Shown here: positions 8,766-17,299 of the stretch, in pieces
Layout of the letters: each line of letters opens with the position of its first letter
Position numbering within the stretch: the first letter of the stretch is position 1
Source: CAZNPU01 sp964575335
Lineage (GTDB): Bacteria > Planctomycetota > Phycisphaerae > Phycisphaerales > SM1A02
Direction: 5' to 3'
Assembly (NCBI GenBank): GCA_964575335.1
Contig: CAZNPU010000003.1
Span: 124,001-188,000 of the forward strand
Length of the DNA: 64,000 nt
Notes under the pieces: model-generated
What the model saw: only the letters and a program-made list of their open reading frames with translations
Databases searched by the model: none
What the model was told of the DNA's origin: nothing
Translations under genes and position numbers: made by a program

Positions 8766-9908
8766 TCAGACGACAACCGGCGATGGTTCAAAGCTCAGGA
8801 CCGCAGCAGTCACGCGCTCGACTGTCTCATGAGGCATGTGCGACCAGAGCGGCAACGTGACAATTTCCGATCCCACTTGCTCGGTAACGGGCAGCGGGCC
8901 TCTGCGCATCGTGCGGCAAAGTGTTTTCTGGTGACAGGGCAGAAAATGTATGCCCGTGCTTATGCCATGCTGGAGAAGATGATCAATAAAGGCAGTGCGC
9001 CTGTTGTGGCAAATGCGGACCGTGTAAATGAATGGGCCAACTTCAGAGAAGTCAACGTCTGGCGTGATAAGCCAATCCAGGCCGCTGAACGCGTTGTTGT
9101 ATATCTCACAGACTCGACGGCGGTTGCTGATGAACTCATTGAGTCTGCGCAGCTGGGACAAACCAATGGCAGCATTGATGTTGGTCATATGCGCGCGATA
9201 GCCTATATCCGTTACATCATAATCCCAGGCACGCCGGTTGCGGTAGCGCTCGGTTGTGTCTTTGTCGATCCCAAGCAGCCGTAGACGATGCAGAAAATTT
9301 ATATCTTCATCAGTTCGGCATACGACGGCACCGCCGTCAAGGCTGGTGATGATCTTGACCGGATCGAATGAAAAACAGGTGATGTCGCCAAATGAGCCGA
9401 TGAGCCGGCCGCGATATGACGAGCCAAGCGCATGCGTGGCGTCTTCAATGACGCGCAGGTGATGATCCGCAGCGATCTGGTAGATTGCATCCAAATCGAC
9501 AGCAAACCCTGAAAAATGCAGAGGCATGATCGCCTTTGTGCGGGGAGTGATCAGATCCACAACCCGCAAGGGATCGAGGCCAAGGGTTCTTTCATCGATG
9601 TCGCAGAACACTGGTGTTGCGCCGCACCACAGTATTGCCTGTACGTCAGCAATAAAGTTGAATGATGGCAAAATAACTTCATCGTCCTCACCAATGCCAG
9701 CCAGGAGCAGGCCGAGATGCAATGCTGCTGAGCCGGTCATGGTGGCCACAACGTGGCGATCAGTCTGTAATGTGCGCTGAAGTGCGTTTTCAAATTCCTG
9801 TGTTGTAGCGCCCATGCCGATCCATCCGACATCGAATGCGTCGGTAACGGCTTTGAGCGTATCAATCCCAAGGTGCGGAACAAAAACAGGAATCGTCTCG
9901 GAAGCCAT
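8766..9908 (-). CDS. DegT/DnrJ/EryC1/StrS-family sugar aminotransferase
   Basis: A 380-residue PLP-dependent enzyme of the nucleotide-sugar aminotransferase family. Visible features are MTGSAALHLGL (phosphate-binding region), EVILPSFNF, VIEDATHALGSSYRGR with the PLP-ring Asp, and CFSFDPVKIITSLDGGAVV with the Schiff-base lysine. The presence of Lys rather than His at that site argues for a true transaminase and against the RfbH-type 3-dehydrase, which has His. The expected reaction is amination of a 4-keto or 3-keto CDP-6-deoxyhexose. The 27-bp gap after the epimerase-like gene and the operon context support this. The N-terminal VPHLGIDTLKAVTDAFDVGWIG stretch is also typical. Confidence 0.9.
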   Translation of the reverse strand: MASETIPVFVPHLGIDTLKAVTDAFDVGWIGMGATTQEFENALQRTLQTDRHVVATMTGSAALHLGLLLAGIGEDDEVILPSFNFIADVQAILWCGATPVFCDIDERTLGLDPLRVVDLITPRTKAIMPLHFSGFAVDLDAIYQIAADHHLRVIEDATHALGSSYRGRLIGSFGDITCFSFDPVKIITSLDGGAVVCRTDEDINFLHRLRLLGIDKDTTERYRNRRAWDYDVTDIGYRAHMTNINAAIGLSQLRRLNEFISNRRRVCEIYNNAFSGLDWLITPDVDFSEVGPFIYTVRICHNRRTAFIDHLLQHGISTGIHFLPCHQKTLCRTMRRGPLPVTEQVGSEIVTLPLWSHMPHETVERVTAAVLSFEPSPVVV

Positions 9909-9935
9909 AGTGTTTCTATCGTTGAAAGAGACGTG

Positions 9936-10445
9936 TTAATGGCACTTCAGTTGCCAGTCATATGGAATGTGGTTGTCGAACGGATCCATTCGTTCAGTGC
10001 GGTTCGCTGTCGGATCATGCGGGTGAGTGCAGCAGTTGGCGACGATGGCGAACGGATCGGACATCCCTTTGAAGCCGTTCCAGATGCCCGGCGGAATCTG
10101 AACAAGCGCGTAGTGATCCGGTCCAAGAAAAATTTCCATCGTACCGCCGTATGTAGGCGACATTGGCCGATCGTCATGCAATACCAGTTTGATGCGCCCG
10201 AAAATACATGCATAGTTCAGGGTCATCTCGCGATGTCGATGCCAGCCTTTGACGACGTTGCGGTATATCGTTGAAAAATAGATTTCACCAAAGCCGAGAA
10301 AATGAGGGTCATCGGATCGCAGCATGTGCATGATGGTGCCGCGCTCATCAGGAATGCGCTGCAGCGGAATGATGGTGACATCATGAATTGAACATGCAGG
10401 CGGCGAAGCTTCAGCTGATGATGAAATGTGGCGGTGCGTTGTCAC
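9936..10445 (-). CDS. dTDP-4-dehydrorhamnose 3,5-epimerase-like cupin (RmlC family)
   Basis: A 169-residue cupin of the RmlC family. Supporting segments are DERGTIMHMLRSDDP, VVKGWHRHREMTLNYACIFG, in which the histidine of the epimerase active site is expected (KGWHRH), and PPGIWNGFKG, equivalent to PxGxxHG in RmlC. Gene context suggests it epimerises a CDP-4-keto-6-deoxy sugar rather than a dTDP sugar. The start codon is GTG at 10445; it overlaps the stop of the upstream methyltransferase as GTGA, so the genes are translationally coupled. The enzyme could instead be a 3-epimerase or a 3,4-ketoisomerase. Confidence 0.83.
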   Translation of the reverse strand: MTTHRHISSSAEASPPACSIHDVTIIPLQRIPDERGTIMHMLRSDDPHFLGFGEIYFSTIYRNVVKGWHRHREMTLNYACIFGRIKLVLHDDRPMSPTYGGTMEIFLGPDHYALVQIPPGIWNGFKGMSDPFAIVANCCTHPHDPTANRTERMDPFDNHIPYDWQLKCH

Positions 10446-11623
10446 TTGCCTATCAACCTCACTTCCGGAATCGGCACGATAAATGTGCCGCCTTGATCAA
10501 GATAATCACGGTTGCGACGGATGATTTCGTCGGTGATGTTCCATGGCAGAAGAAGAGCGGCTGCGGGTTTATCGCTGGTGAGCATGGACGGCGGCACGAT
10601 CGGCTGAAGCGTGCCCGGCACAAAGCGGCCCTGTTTATGCGGGCTGACATCCGCGACCCACGGAATGCGGTCGGCATCAAGCCCAAATGCGTTGAGCAGC
10701 ACAATGCCTTTGGCAGCGGCGCCGTATGCTGCAATCGTGGGAAAGCGGTCCATGACCTGCTCAAGCTTCTGGCGAAGCTGCTCAACCCTGGTCAAAAACG
10801 CTGCGTAGTACCCATCATCAAAGAGGCCGATCTGCCGTTCCTCTTCGCACAGTGCTGCAGCTTTTGAGTCATCAGCATCGTGCTTCAATTGAAGATGAAG
10901 CGATCCGCCATGGATGTCGATGAGTTCGACGTCTGCAATGCGCAAATTGTGACGCTCAAAGAGCGATTTCAAAGCAGCAAGAGAAAAATAACAATGGTGT
11001 TCATGATAGATCGTGTCAAAGGCGCCCGCATCGATCATGTTGCGAATGTAGGGAACCTCGATATGCGCAACGCCATGCTCTGCCAGCAGGCGCTTGATGC
11101 CAGCAGCGAGTTCATTGGGATCAGGCACGTGTGCGAGCACATTATTGGCGAACAGAACGTCGGCATGGCCCCACTCTGCTGCAATTGTGTGTGCGACATC
11201 AGCGTCAAAAAATTCACACCGCGTCGGAATGCCGCGTTGCGAAGCAAAATCTGCAATATTGCGGGCCGGATCGACACCCAGGACACGGGCGCCTCGCGCT
11301 TGTGCCTGTCGCAGCAGGTAACCATCGTTTGACGCAATTTCAACAACGTTCTGCCCGGGTTTCACAAATCGCTCAACAAGACGGCCGGCGTGTTCAACCA
11401 TCGTCTGCGACTGGCTGGAGAAATAGAGATATTCCCGAAACATCGCTTCAGGCGACGGCGTTTCGGTCAACTGCGCCAATGAACAGTGGCGGCAGAACAC
11501 CACCTTCAGCGGCCAGCGCGGGCGCGGTTCCTCCTGCGTCTGTAGGAGATTGTTGACCAGTGGCATCAGGCCAAGGTCGATGACGTTGCCGAACGATTGG
11601 CTGCCGCAGCTTCGACACTTCAC
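10442..11623 (-). CDS. Nucleotide-sugar C-methyltransferase (NovU/TylCIII type)
   Basis: The protein has an N-terminal zinc-binding region (CRSCGS near residues 3-8, CRHCS near 44-48), a SAM-binding core (NVVEIASNDGYLL, RVLGVDPARNIAD, FANNVLAHVPDP), the EVPYIRNMIDAGAFDTIYHEHHCYFS segment carrying the Tyr/His catalytic region of sugar 3-C-methyltransferases, and a C-terminal Rossmann-like domain (IAAYGAAAKGIVLLN). This order is that of TylCIII, NovU and related enzymes, which methylate C-3 of a 4-keto-6-deoxy nucleotide sugar. The longer frame begins inside rfbG, but GTG at 11623 overlaps the rfbG stop as GTGA and places the zinc motif at the start, giving 393 residues. The product sugar should carry a methyl branch. 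Confidence 0.87.
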   Translation of the reverse strand: MKCRSCGSQSFGNVIDLGLMPLVNNLLQTQEEPRPRWPLKVVFCRHCSLAQLTETPSPEAMFREYLYFSSQSQTMVEHAGRLVERFVKPGQNVVEIASNDGYLLRQAQARGARVLGVDPARNIADFASQRGIPTRCEFFDADVAHTIAAEWGHADVLFANNVLAHVPDPNELAAGIKRLLAEHGVAHIEVPYIRNMIDAGAFDTIYHEHHCYFSLAALKSLFERHNLRIADVELIDIHGGSLHLQLKHDADDSKAAALCEEERQIGLFDDGYYAAFLTRVEQLRQKLEQVMDRFPTIAAYGAAAKGIVLLNAFGLDADRIPWVADVSPHKQGRFVPGTLQPIVPPSMLTSDKPAAALLLPWNITDEIIRRNRDYLDQGGTFIVPIPEVRLIGK

Positions 11624-12681
11624 ACGCCAGCCCTCGCATGGAATGAAAGCGCCGGTTGGCGGGCAAGTTGCCCTGGATGGAAGCGCTGCAGATACGACCG
11701 GTACCACTCGACGGTGATCGCCAGCGCGTCATCGAGGTTTGTCTGAGCCGTCCAGCCCAGCACGTGTTTGGCGCGGGTCGGATCAAGATGCTGGTGCGGA
11801 ATTTCGCCGCGCGCTTCATTCAGGATGACGGGTTCCAGATCGGCCCTGCCGCAGGCATCCTGCAGACGTCGCATCATCTCCAGCACCGTCAGCGGTTGAT
11901 TGGGGCTGAAGTTGAAAGCACGTTGCGCATCGTTGCAGGCGCAATCAGTTTCAAGCCAATTCGCCATGGCCAGATACGCCTCCACTGCATCGTCGACGAA
12001 CAGATAGTCGCGCACCAGCGTGCCGTCGGACCGGACGATTGGCCGTTGATCGGTAAGCAGCGAGCGGATTGTGCCGGGCACAAGCCGGCTCCAATTCAGG
12101 TCGCCCGGACCGAAGAGGTTGCCGCACCGCGCGATGGCAATTGGAAGCTGATACGTGTGAGCGTACGACTGAGCAATCAGATCGGCGCAGCACTTGGATA
12201 CGTCGTAAGGATTCTTAGCAGCCAGAGGCGTGGTTTCGTCGTAGGGGAGGTTTGGGCTTTCGCCATAGGCTTTGTCGCTGGACGCAATCAGAATGCGCCG
12301 AACGCGGTCGCCATACAGGCGGCAGGCTTCCAGAATGTGATAGGTGCCGCGGATGTTGGCCTCAAACGAACCAAGCGGATCGCGTTGGCTGATGCCGACG
12401 ATGGTCTGCGCGCCGAGGTGAAAGACGGTATCGACTTCCCGTTCGAGAATGGTCGTCTTGACCTGTTCGAATGCTTCAAGCCGGCCGCTGACGATGTTCA
12501 CACGTTCGTGGTCGTTGTTGAACCACAGCGCTGAAGCAGGATCATGGTCGCGGACGAAGCACACGACACGAGCGCCGAGTTCAATCAGCCGATGGACAAG
12601 ACGCGACCCAAGCAGGCCGGTCGCACCGGTAACAAGCGCTGTTGATTCTGACCAGACCAGGTTGGATGCGGTTGCAGGCAT
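11620..12681 (-). CDS. rfbG: CDP-glucose 4,6-dehydratase (SDR family)
   Basis: An extended short-chain dehydrogenase. TGATGLLGSRLVHRL forms the NAD site, FHLGAQTIVGISQRDP and LIASSDKAYGE carry the substrate and catalytic Ser region, and YDVSK is the catalytic Tyr/Lys pair. The pattern QTIVGISQRDPLGSFEANIRGT and SSDKAYG fits CDP-glucose 4,6-dehydratase better than dTDP-glucose or GDP-mannose dehydratases. It follows rfbF, which would supply CDP-glucose. The start is chosen at ATG 12681, which gives 353 residues and 26 bp after the rfbF stop; a GTG at 12729 would overlap rfbF by 22 bp and add 16 residues. The product, CDP-4-keto-6-deoxyglucose, feeds the downstream genes. Confidence 0.87.
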   Translation of the reverse strand: MPATASNLVWSESTALVTGATGLLGSRLVHRLIELGARVVCFVRDHDPASALWFNNDHERVNIVSGRLEAFEQVKTTILEREVDTVFHLGAQTIVGISQRDPLGSFEANIRGTYHILEACRLYGDRVRRILIASSDKAYGESPNLPYDETTPLAAKNPYDVSKCCADLIAQSYAHTYQLPIAIARCGNLFGPGDLNWSRLVPGTIRSLLTDQRPIVRSDGTLVRDYLFVDDAVEAYLAMANWLETDCACNDAQRAFNFSPNQPLTVLEMMRRLQDACGRADLEPVILNEARGEIPHQHLDPTRAKHVLGWTAQTNLDDALAITVEWYRSYLQRFHPGQLARQPALSFHARAGV

Positions 12682-12707
12682 AGGGGCGGTTCTGACGTGC
12701 GAACGTG

Positions 12708-13520
12708 TTATGAGTTCCAGATTTTCCACGGCGCTTTGGCATCGGCCCAGAGCGCGTTGAGCTTTCGCACATCACGCAGCGTGTCCATGGGTTGAAAAAA
12801 GCCGTGATGGCGGTATCCCATCAGTTCTCCGTCAGCAGCCAGTTGCGCCATCGACTGGGCCTCGAAGCTTGTGTCGTCGCCAGCGATGTAGTCGAACACA
12901 CCAGGCTCCAGAACGAAGAACCCGGCGCTGATCCACTCCGTCTGGTCCATGGGTTTTTCAGCAAATTGCACAATGCGATCACCGTCGAGCGCAGGAAGTC
13001 CGAAAGGCGAGGGGTGTTTCACAATCGTGCATGTGGCCAGTTTTCCGTGAGAGCGGTGGAAGCGCAGCAGCGAGGCAAGATCGATATCCGCCACGCCATC
13101 GCCGTAGGTCATCATGAAGGTGCTGCCATCAAGATACTGCTGCATGCGTTTGATGCGCCCGCCGGTCATGGTGTTCATGCCGGTATTGATCACCGCCACG
13201 CGCCACGGCTCGATGGAACCGTTGAGCCGCTCGACCCGATCCTGGCGGAAATCGAAGACCAGGTCTGACATCTGCTCGCGGTATTCGAGAAAAAAGCGTT
13301 TGACGACCTCGGATTTGTAGCCGCTGGCGATGAGAAAATCGTTGAAGCCGAACTGGCTGTAGATTTTGAGAATGTGCCAGAGGATGGGCCGGCCGCCAAC
13401 CTGCACCATGGGTTTGGGCAGTTCGTCGGTCCGTTCCGCCAGGCGCGTGCCGAAGCCGCCAGCAAGAATGACAACCTTGCAGGGTTCAAGTTCAGACTTG
13501 TCGGCGTGTTCGCGTGGCAC
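12708..13520 (-). CDS. rfbF: Glucose-1-phosphate cytidylyltransferase
   Basis: First gene of the CDP-sugar operon. It should form CDP-glucose from CTP and glucose 1-phosphate. The nucleotidyltransferase signature VVILAGGFGTRLAERTDELPKP and GGRPILWHILKIYSQFGFNDF are nearly textbook for RfbF, as are MTYGDGVADIDL (metal-binding Asp), GFFVLEPGVFDYI and GFFQPMDTLRDV. The start is most likely GTG at 13520, directly behind a strong AGGAGGT ribosome site with short spacing; an upstream TTG at 13535 is the alternative. A GC-rich hairpin (13553-13569) sits a short distance upstream in the leader. The protein has about 270 residues, normal for the family. Confidence 0.92.
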   Translation of the reverse strand: MPREHADKSELEPCKVVILAGGFGTRLAERTDELPKPMVQVGGRPILWHILKIYSQFGFNDFLIASGYKSEVVKRFFLEYREQMSDLVFDFRQDRVERLNGSIEPWRVAVINTGMNTMTGGRIKRMQQYLDGSTFMMTYGDGVADIDLASLLRFHRSHGKLATCTIVKHPSPFGLPALDGDRIVQFAEKPMDQTEWISAGFFVLEPGVFDYIAGDDTSFEAQSMAQLAADGELMGYRHHGFFQPMDTLRDVRKLNALWADAKAPWKIWNS

Positions 13521-13806
13521 TTGACCTCCTGTCAATGCTGGCCGTCACAGCTGGCGCGGAATCCGCGCCGGAGCATCCATGCGTGTCTATCTCATCGGCG
13601 GTTTGGGGGGCCGGGGGCCAAAAACCATTCCGAACCATTGCAGTTTTGCTGTTGGTTGCGGTCTGTCGTGCGATGAGGAGCTGATTTGGGCGCAGCAGAT
13701 ACCCTCAGCGGCTGCAGCGGCAGACATCGCTGTTGGTATATCGCGCGGTATGTGGCGAGTTCAGATTGGCCGGGCAGGCAAGCGAGCGAACGCCGGCCCC
13801 GCCAAC
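13521..13806. other. Leader region of the CDP-sugar operon
   Basis: No gene is apparent between rfbF and the ACT-domain gene. Reading on the - strand toward rfbF, there is a 7-bp GC stem with a three-base loop (GGCGCGG/CCGCGCC, 13553-13569) followed by the AGGAGGT ribosome site. The hairpin has no T-tract, so it is not a standard terminator; it may protect the mRNA 5' end or affect translation. No convincing -35/-10 pair was found. Confidence 0.35.
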
Positions 13807-14208
13807 TCAGGATAGCACTTTGGCCAGTTCGGGCCAGTCTTCTGCATTTGCCCAGAGAAAACAGCCGAACTCGCCTTGAATTGACACCGCCTGAATGGCC
13901 AGCAGGTTGATGCCTGCCTTGGCGATGTGTTCCAGCGTCTGCACCAGCGATCCGCCCTGGTCGGCAGCGCAGAGGTAAAACGTCACGCCTTCACGGGTGT
14001 TGAGTTCAGCTGATTGGGCAAAGTTGCGGAACTGCTCGGGGCTTTCCGGCACGCAGTAAAAGCGGGCATGCCCATCCTGGGCGCCATATCCCCATAGTCC
14101 CAGCAGGTTGACATCCGCTGCGCGGAGCCTTGCTGCAAGACGAGCCAGTTCGCCGGGTCGATCGGGAAGATCGATCCAGAAATCTGCCATTCGCTTCCAT
14201 TTGGCCAT
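13807..14208 (-). CDS. Double ACT-domain protein
   Basis: A 133-residue protein made of two ACT-like repeats. The first (residues 8-68) has the diagnostic DLPDRPGELARLAARLRAADVNLLG, where the 'RPGxL' turn normally binds an amino-acid ligand. The second (74-131) has GGSLVQTLEHIAKAGINLLAI. There is no catalytic domain, so it is expected to be a cytoplasmic ligand-sensing regulator like the stand-alone tandem ACT proteins of many bacteria. It stands alone between the CDP-sugar operon and tRNA-Ser, which gives no hint of its partner. The ligand is unknown. Confidence 0.8.
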   Translation of the reverse strand: MAKWKRMADFWIDLPDRPGELARLAARLRAADVNLLGLWGYGAQDGHARFYCVPESPEQFRNFAQSAELNTREGVTFYLCAADQGGSLVQTLEHIAKAGINLLAIQAVSIQGEFGCFLWANAEDWPELAKVLS

Positions 14209-14298
14209 ATCGTCCTTTGCTCCTCCAGATGAGCCTTGAGAGGGCAGTCTACCGGCTGGAGCGACAATATGGAAACAGACCGAAGCAAGAGGCAGAAG

Positions 14299-14386
14299 CG
14301 GTGGGGGTGGGATTCGAACCCACGATAGGGCAAAGCCCTATACCGGTTTTCAAGACCGGTGCCATCAGCCGCTCGGCCACCCCACC
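14299..14386 (-). tRNA. tRNA-Ser (anticodon TGA)
   Basis: An 88-nt class II tRNA with a long variable arm (ATAGGG-CTTTG-CCCTAT type hairpin). The acceptor is GGTGGGG/CCCCACC, the anticodon stem ACCGG/CCGGT, and the loop CTTGAAA puts TGA at 14352-14350, reading UCA-type serine codons. The discriminator G73 is as expected for Ser. No CCA is encoded. Confidence 0.95.
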
Positions 14387-14467
14387 GGGGGTTCGCAAGA
14401 CATGCCTGCGGCAAAGAGTAATCATACCGACTCTTGCCGTTTCAGTCCGGCCAAGCTGCATATTTCT

Positions 14468-17299
14468 CTATTGGCGCGTGAGGGGGCGCTCTTCGCTTGG
14501 GCCAATCAGCAGGGCGACAGGAAGCACGCTGAGCACATCGCGCAGGGCCAGCGTGTTGCCGCTATCGCTGCCGCTGCTGCGAGTGATGGTTTCATCGCTG
14601 AGCACGTTCGTGAAATTCGCCGGGGCATGGCTGGGCAGTTCAATGCGGGTATCGCGCCAGTGCTGCGGGTTGATGCCAATGGAAGGCAACGCAAGCAGTT
14701 TGGAGACCAGCCGCGGAACGACCGCAACGGCCCAGTGGTGGCTGTCCGTGATCCGGGCAAAGGCCAGCGCGTGGTTGCGCATCTCGCCTTCGATAGGCAG
14801 CGGCAGGTATTCGCTGCGCTCGAACAGCTTGCGGTGTGCTTGGCGGGCCTGGAGCAATCGCCAGGTTGTGAACATTTTGATGCGCCCATCGCGCCACGTG
14901 TTCAGCAGTTCAGCAAGAATGGTGCGGCCGTGCAACCGCCAGGCGGTTTCGATGAAGCGCAATGTCTGGTCAAGAGCAGCAAAATCGACCGGCTGACGAT
15001 TGTCCGGATCGACCAGCGCAAGATGCCAGGTTTCTGATCCCTGATAGAAATCCGCCACGCCGGGCGAGGCAACCTTCAGCACCACCTGTGAAAGACTGTT
15101 GACCGCGCCGCAGGGCGAGAGAATTGATTCAAGTTCAAGCAGATCATGCAGAAACGTTGCTGACATCGATGGATCAAGAATGCCGGCGATGAATTCGCGC
15201 AGATGCTGTTCGTGCGATTCGTTGACGTCAATCCAGCTTGTGCGGAACTTGGCCTCTCTGGCGGCTTTGATCATGAAGCGCTCAATGCGCTGCACGAACA
15301 TTTCACCAATCTGACGATCAAGCGGCCAGACGGCCAGCAGCATCTGATAAAGCAGATGTTCTTCCTGCAATGTCGGCGAACCGCTTGCAGCATGGCGAAA
15401 ACGTTCATTCAGCTTCGACCATCGCTCAACGCATTCACGCCAGCGCTCGGGCATTTCCGAAAGCACATTCAGCCTAGCGCGGGCATCTTCGCTACGTTTG
15501 GTGTCGTGCGTTGAGGTTGCGCTGAGCGCATGGGACCAGTGACGTGCTCGCTCAGCATTGAAGTGGTGAAACGCATTCACAGCATGTTCGATGACCGTCG
15601 GCTCGCCGCCGACTTCGCATAATGAGGCCAGGGGCGTATAGCGATACAGCGCTGTATCTTCAATGCCCTTGGCGGTGGCAGGACCAGTGCGCTGTTGCCA
15701 ATTCAGGATGAAAGCTTTGATTGCGTTGTGTTGAGGTGCGGGCCATTGCTCGGTAAGCAGCAATTCCCTGAGCATGTCAAGCGCCTGCTTGATGCGCTGC
15801 GGACAATGCGGCTGCGCGGTGGCGAATGCCTGCTCCAGTACAGCGCGATCTATATCGCTGAGATTGGCGCTTTGCAGATAGGTGCGGTACGCCGGCATCG
15901 CGACGGTCAGCTCGATGATTGCATCGCGGCAGTCTTCTTCGGTGAATATCGTCTGATCGTTCAAATCTCGCGCAAGCTGCATGAACTCAGCAGCGAGCAT
16001 TTTTATGTCAGATTGAAACAGCTCGCGCAGCACCATGCGTTTGCACGCAGCAGCAACAGCATCGAAATCTTCCGATATGCTGCAGAAGCGCTTCCAGTGA
16101 TTCGCCAGTTCGATCTGCCCGGCTGGATCAATGAAAACACGATTGATGGCGTTGAGCTGCTCGTATCCTGTCGTGCCGAAGATTGGCCAGTCGGCGCGGA
16201 GTTGCTCGTTGCCGGTCAGTATTTTTTCAACGATTACGTAACACCCCAATGTGCGTGTGTCGGCTGATTCGCTGGCGTCATCTTCGTTGCAGTACGATTG
16301 CAGTGCGTGCAGGTATCCCAGAGGATCGCGCAGGCCGTCGATGTGATCGACTCGCAGGCCGGTAACTGACTGATCGCCTACAAGCTGGCGCACCAGGGTA
16401 TGGGTGGCAGCGAAGGCAGGGGGATATTCCTGACGCACGCCGACCAGATCGGTAATATCGAAAAACCGCCGATAGTTCACGATCTTTGCGCCGTCGCGCC
16501 AATACATGAGCCGATACGGCTGACGCTTCACAATCGATAAGAGCTGAGCATTGCTGTCTGCCTGATTGCTGTTGATCGTTGCGATGATCCGATTCAATTC
16601 ATCGCGGTATTCCGGCTTGCGCAGTGATTCAGCCAGCATCTGTCGCACACGCAGCGAAAGTTCATAGCGGCGCGTCAGCTCATCCTGATCGATCGAATCC
16701 CGCGCGGGCATCGCTTCAATATGCTGCAGAATGGATCGCAAGGAAGCGTGGGACGCCTGGCGAAGCACGATATCAAGCGTGCTCGGATCGATCGGGTAGG
16801 CATTTTCGTAATACCGTATCGAGACGCCATCGTCATCCAGCGTCAATTGCAGTTCACCGGCTTCGATCGCCTCGTCTGCTGATTTGCCCAGCACGGGGAG
16901 AATGACCTGTCCGTTGCCAGCCTCCCAGTTGATATCAAAAAATGGTGCAAAGGGAGAGGCCCGGCCGTGCATGAGCACATCGCGCCACCACATGTTCTCC
17001 GAACTCGCTGCAACGTGATTGGGCACGATATCAAGTAGCAGTCCCATGTTCCTGCTGCGAAGCGCATCGACAAGCAGAGCAAACGATGCCTGGTCGCCCA
17101 GTTCCGGGTTCAGGACTGTCGGGTCGACGGAATCATACCCGTGCGTGCTGCCTGCACGGGCTTTGAACAGCGGCGATGCGTAAAGATCAGTAATGCCGAG
17201 CCGATGCAGATACGGCACGATTGCAGTCGCCTCCGCAAAGCCGAAGCCGGCATGAAATTGCAGGCGATACGTTGCGCCGGGTATGCGGGCTGCGGTCAT
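14468..17299 (-). CDS. treY: Maltooligosyl trehalose synthase
   Basis: A GH13 enzyme of about 943 residues, long as usual for TreY. It turns the reducing-end glucose of a maltodextrin into an alpha,alpha-1,1-linked trehalose unit. Signature segments are PGATYRLQFHAGFGF and LYASPLFKARAGSTHGYD at the N-terminus, DIVPNHVA, GLRVDHIDGLRDP with the nucleophile Asp, YVIVEKILTGNEQL with the acid/base Glu, AKGIEDTALYRY, and ATSTHDTKRSEDARARL. The start ATG at 17299 overlaps the stop of the GH57 gene as ATGA and puts the conserved PGATYRL near the N-terminus; the longer frame upstream is discarded. It is the last gene of the seven-gene glucan/trehalose operon and pairs with treZ. Confidence 0.95.
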   Translation of the reverse strand: MTAARIPGATYRLQFHAGFGFAEATAIVPYLHRLGITDLYASPLFKARAGSTHGYDSVDPTVLNPELGDQASFALLVDALRSRNMGLLLDIVPNHVAASSENMWWRDVLMHGRASPFAPFFDINWEAGNGQVILPVLGKSADEAIEAGELQLTLDDDGVSIRYYENAYPIDPSTLDIVLRQASHASLRSILQHIEAMPARDSIDQDELTRRYELSLRVRQMLAESLRKPEYRDELNRIIATINSNQADSNAQLLSIVKRQPYRLMYWRDGAKIVNYRRFFDITDLVGVRQEYPPAFAATHTLVRQLVGDQSVTGLRVDHIDGLRDPLGYLHALQSYCNEDDASESADTRTLGCYVIVEKILTGNEQLRADWPIFGTTGYEQLNAINRVFIDPAGQIELANHWKRFCSISEDFDAVAAACKRMVLRELFQSDIKMLAAEFMQLARDLNDQTIFTEEDCRDAIIELTVAMPAYRTYLQSANLSDIDRAVLEQAFATAQPHCPQRIKQALDMLRELLLTEQWPAPQHNAIKAFILNWQQRTGPATAKGIEDTALYRYTPLASLCEVGGEPTVIEHAVNAFHHFNAERARHWSHALSATSTHDTKRSEDARARLNVLSEMPERWRECVERWSKLNERFRHAASGSPTLQEEHLLYQMLLAVWPLDRQIGEMFVQRIERFMIKAAREAKFRTSWIDVNESHEQHLREFIAGILDPSMSATFLHDLLELESILSPCGAVNSLSQVVLKVASPGVADFYQGSETWHLALVDPDNRQPVDFAALDQTLRFIETAWRLHGRTILAELLNTWRDGRIKMFTTWRLLQARQAHRKLFERSEYLPLPIEGEMRNHALAFARITDSHHWAVAVVPRLVSKLLALPSIGINPQHWRDTRIELPSHAPANFTNVLSDETITRSSGSDSGNTLALRDVLSVLPVALLIGPSEERPLTRQ

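Noticed and set aside
11656..12534. 292-codon + strand frame opposite rfbG
   Set aside because: Shadow frame; no motif, while rfbG has all SDR motifs.
13579..13815. Possible small + strand gene between rfbF and the ACT gene
   Set aside because: No ribosome site, Gly-rich start from a G-run, no similarity to any family known to me.
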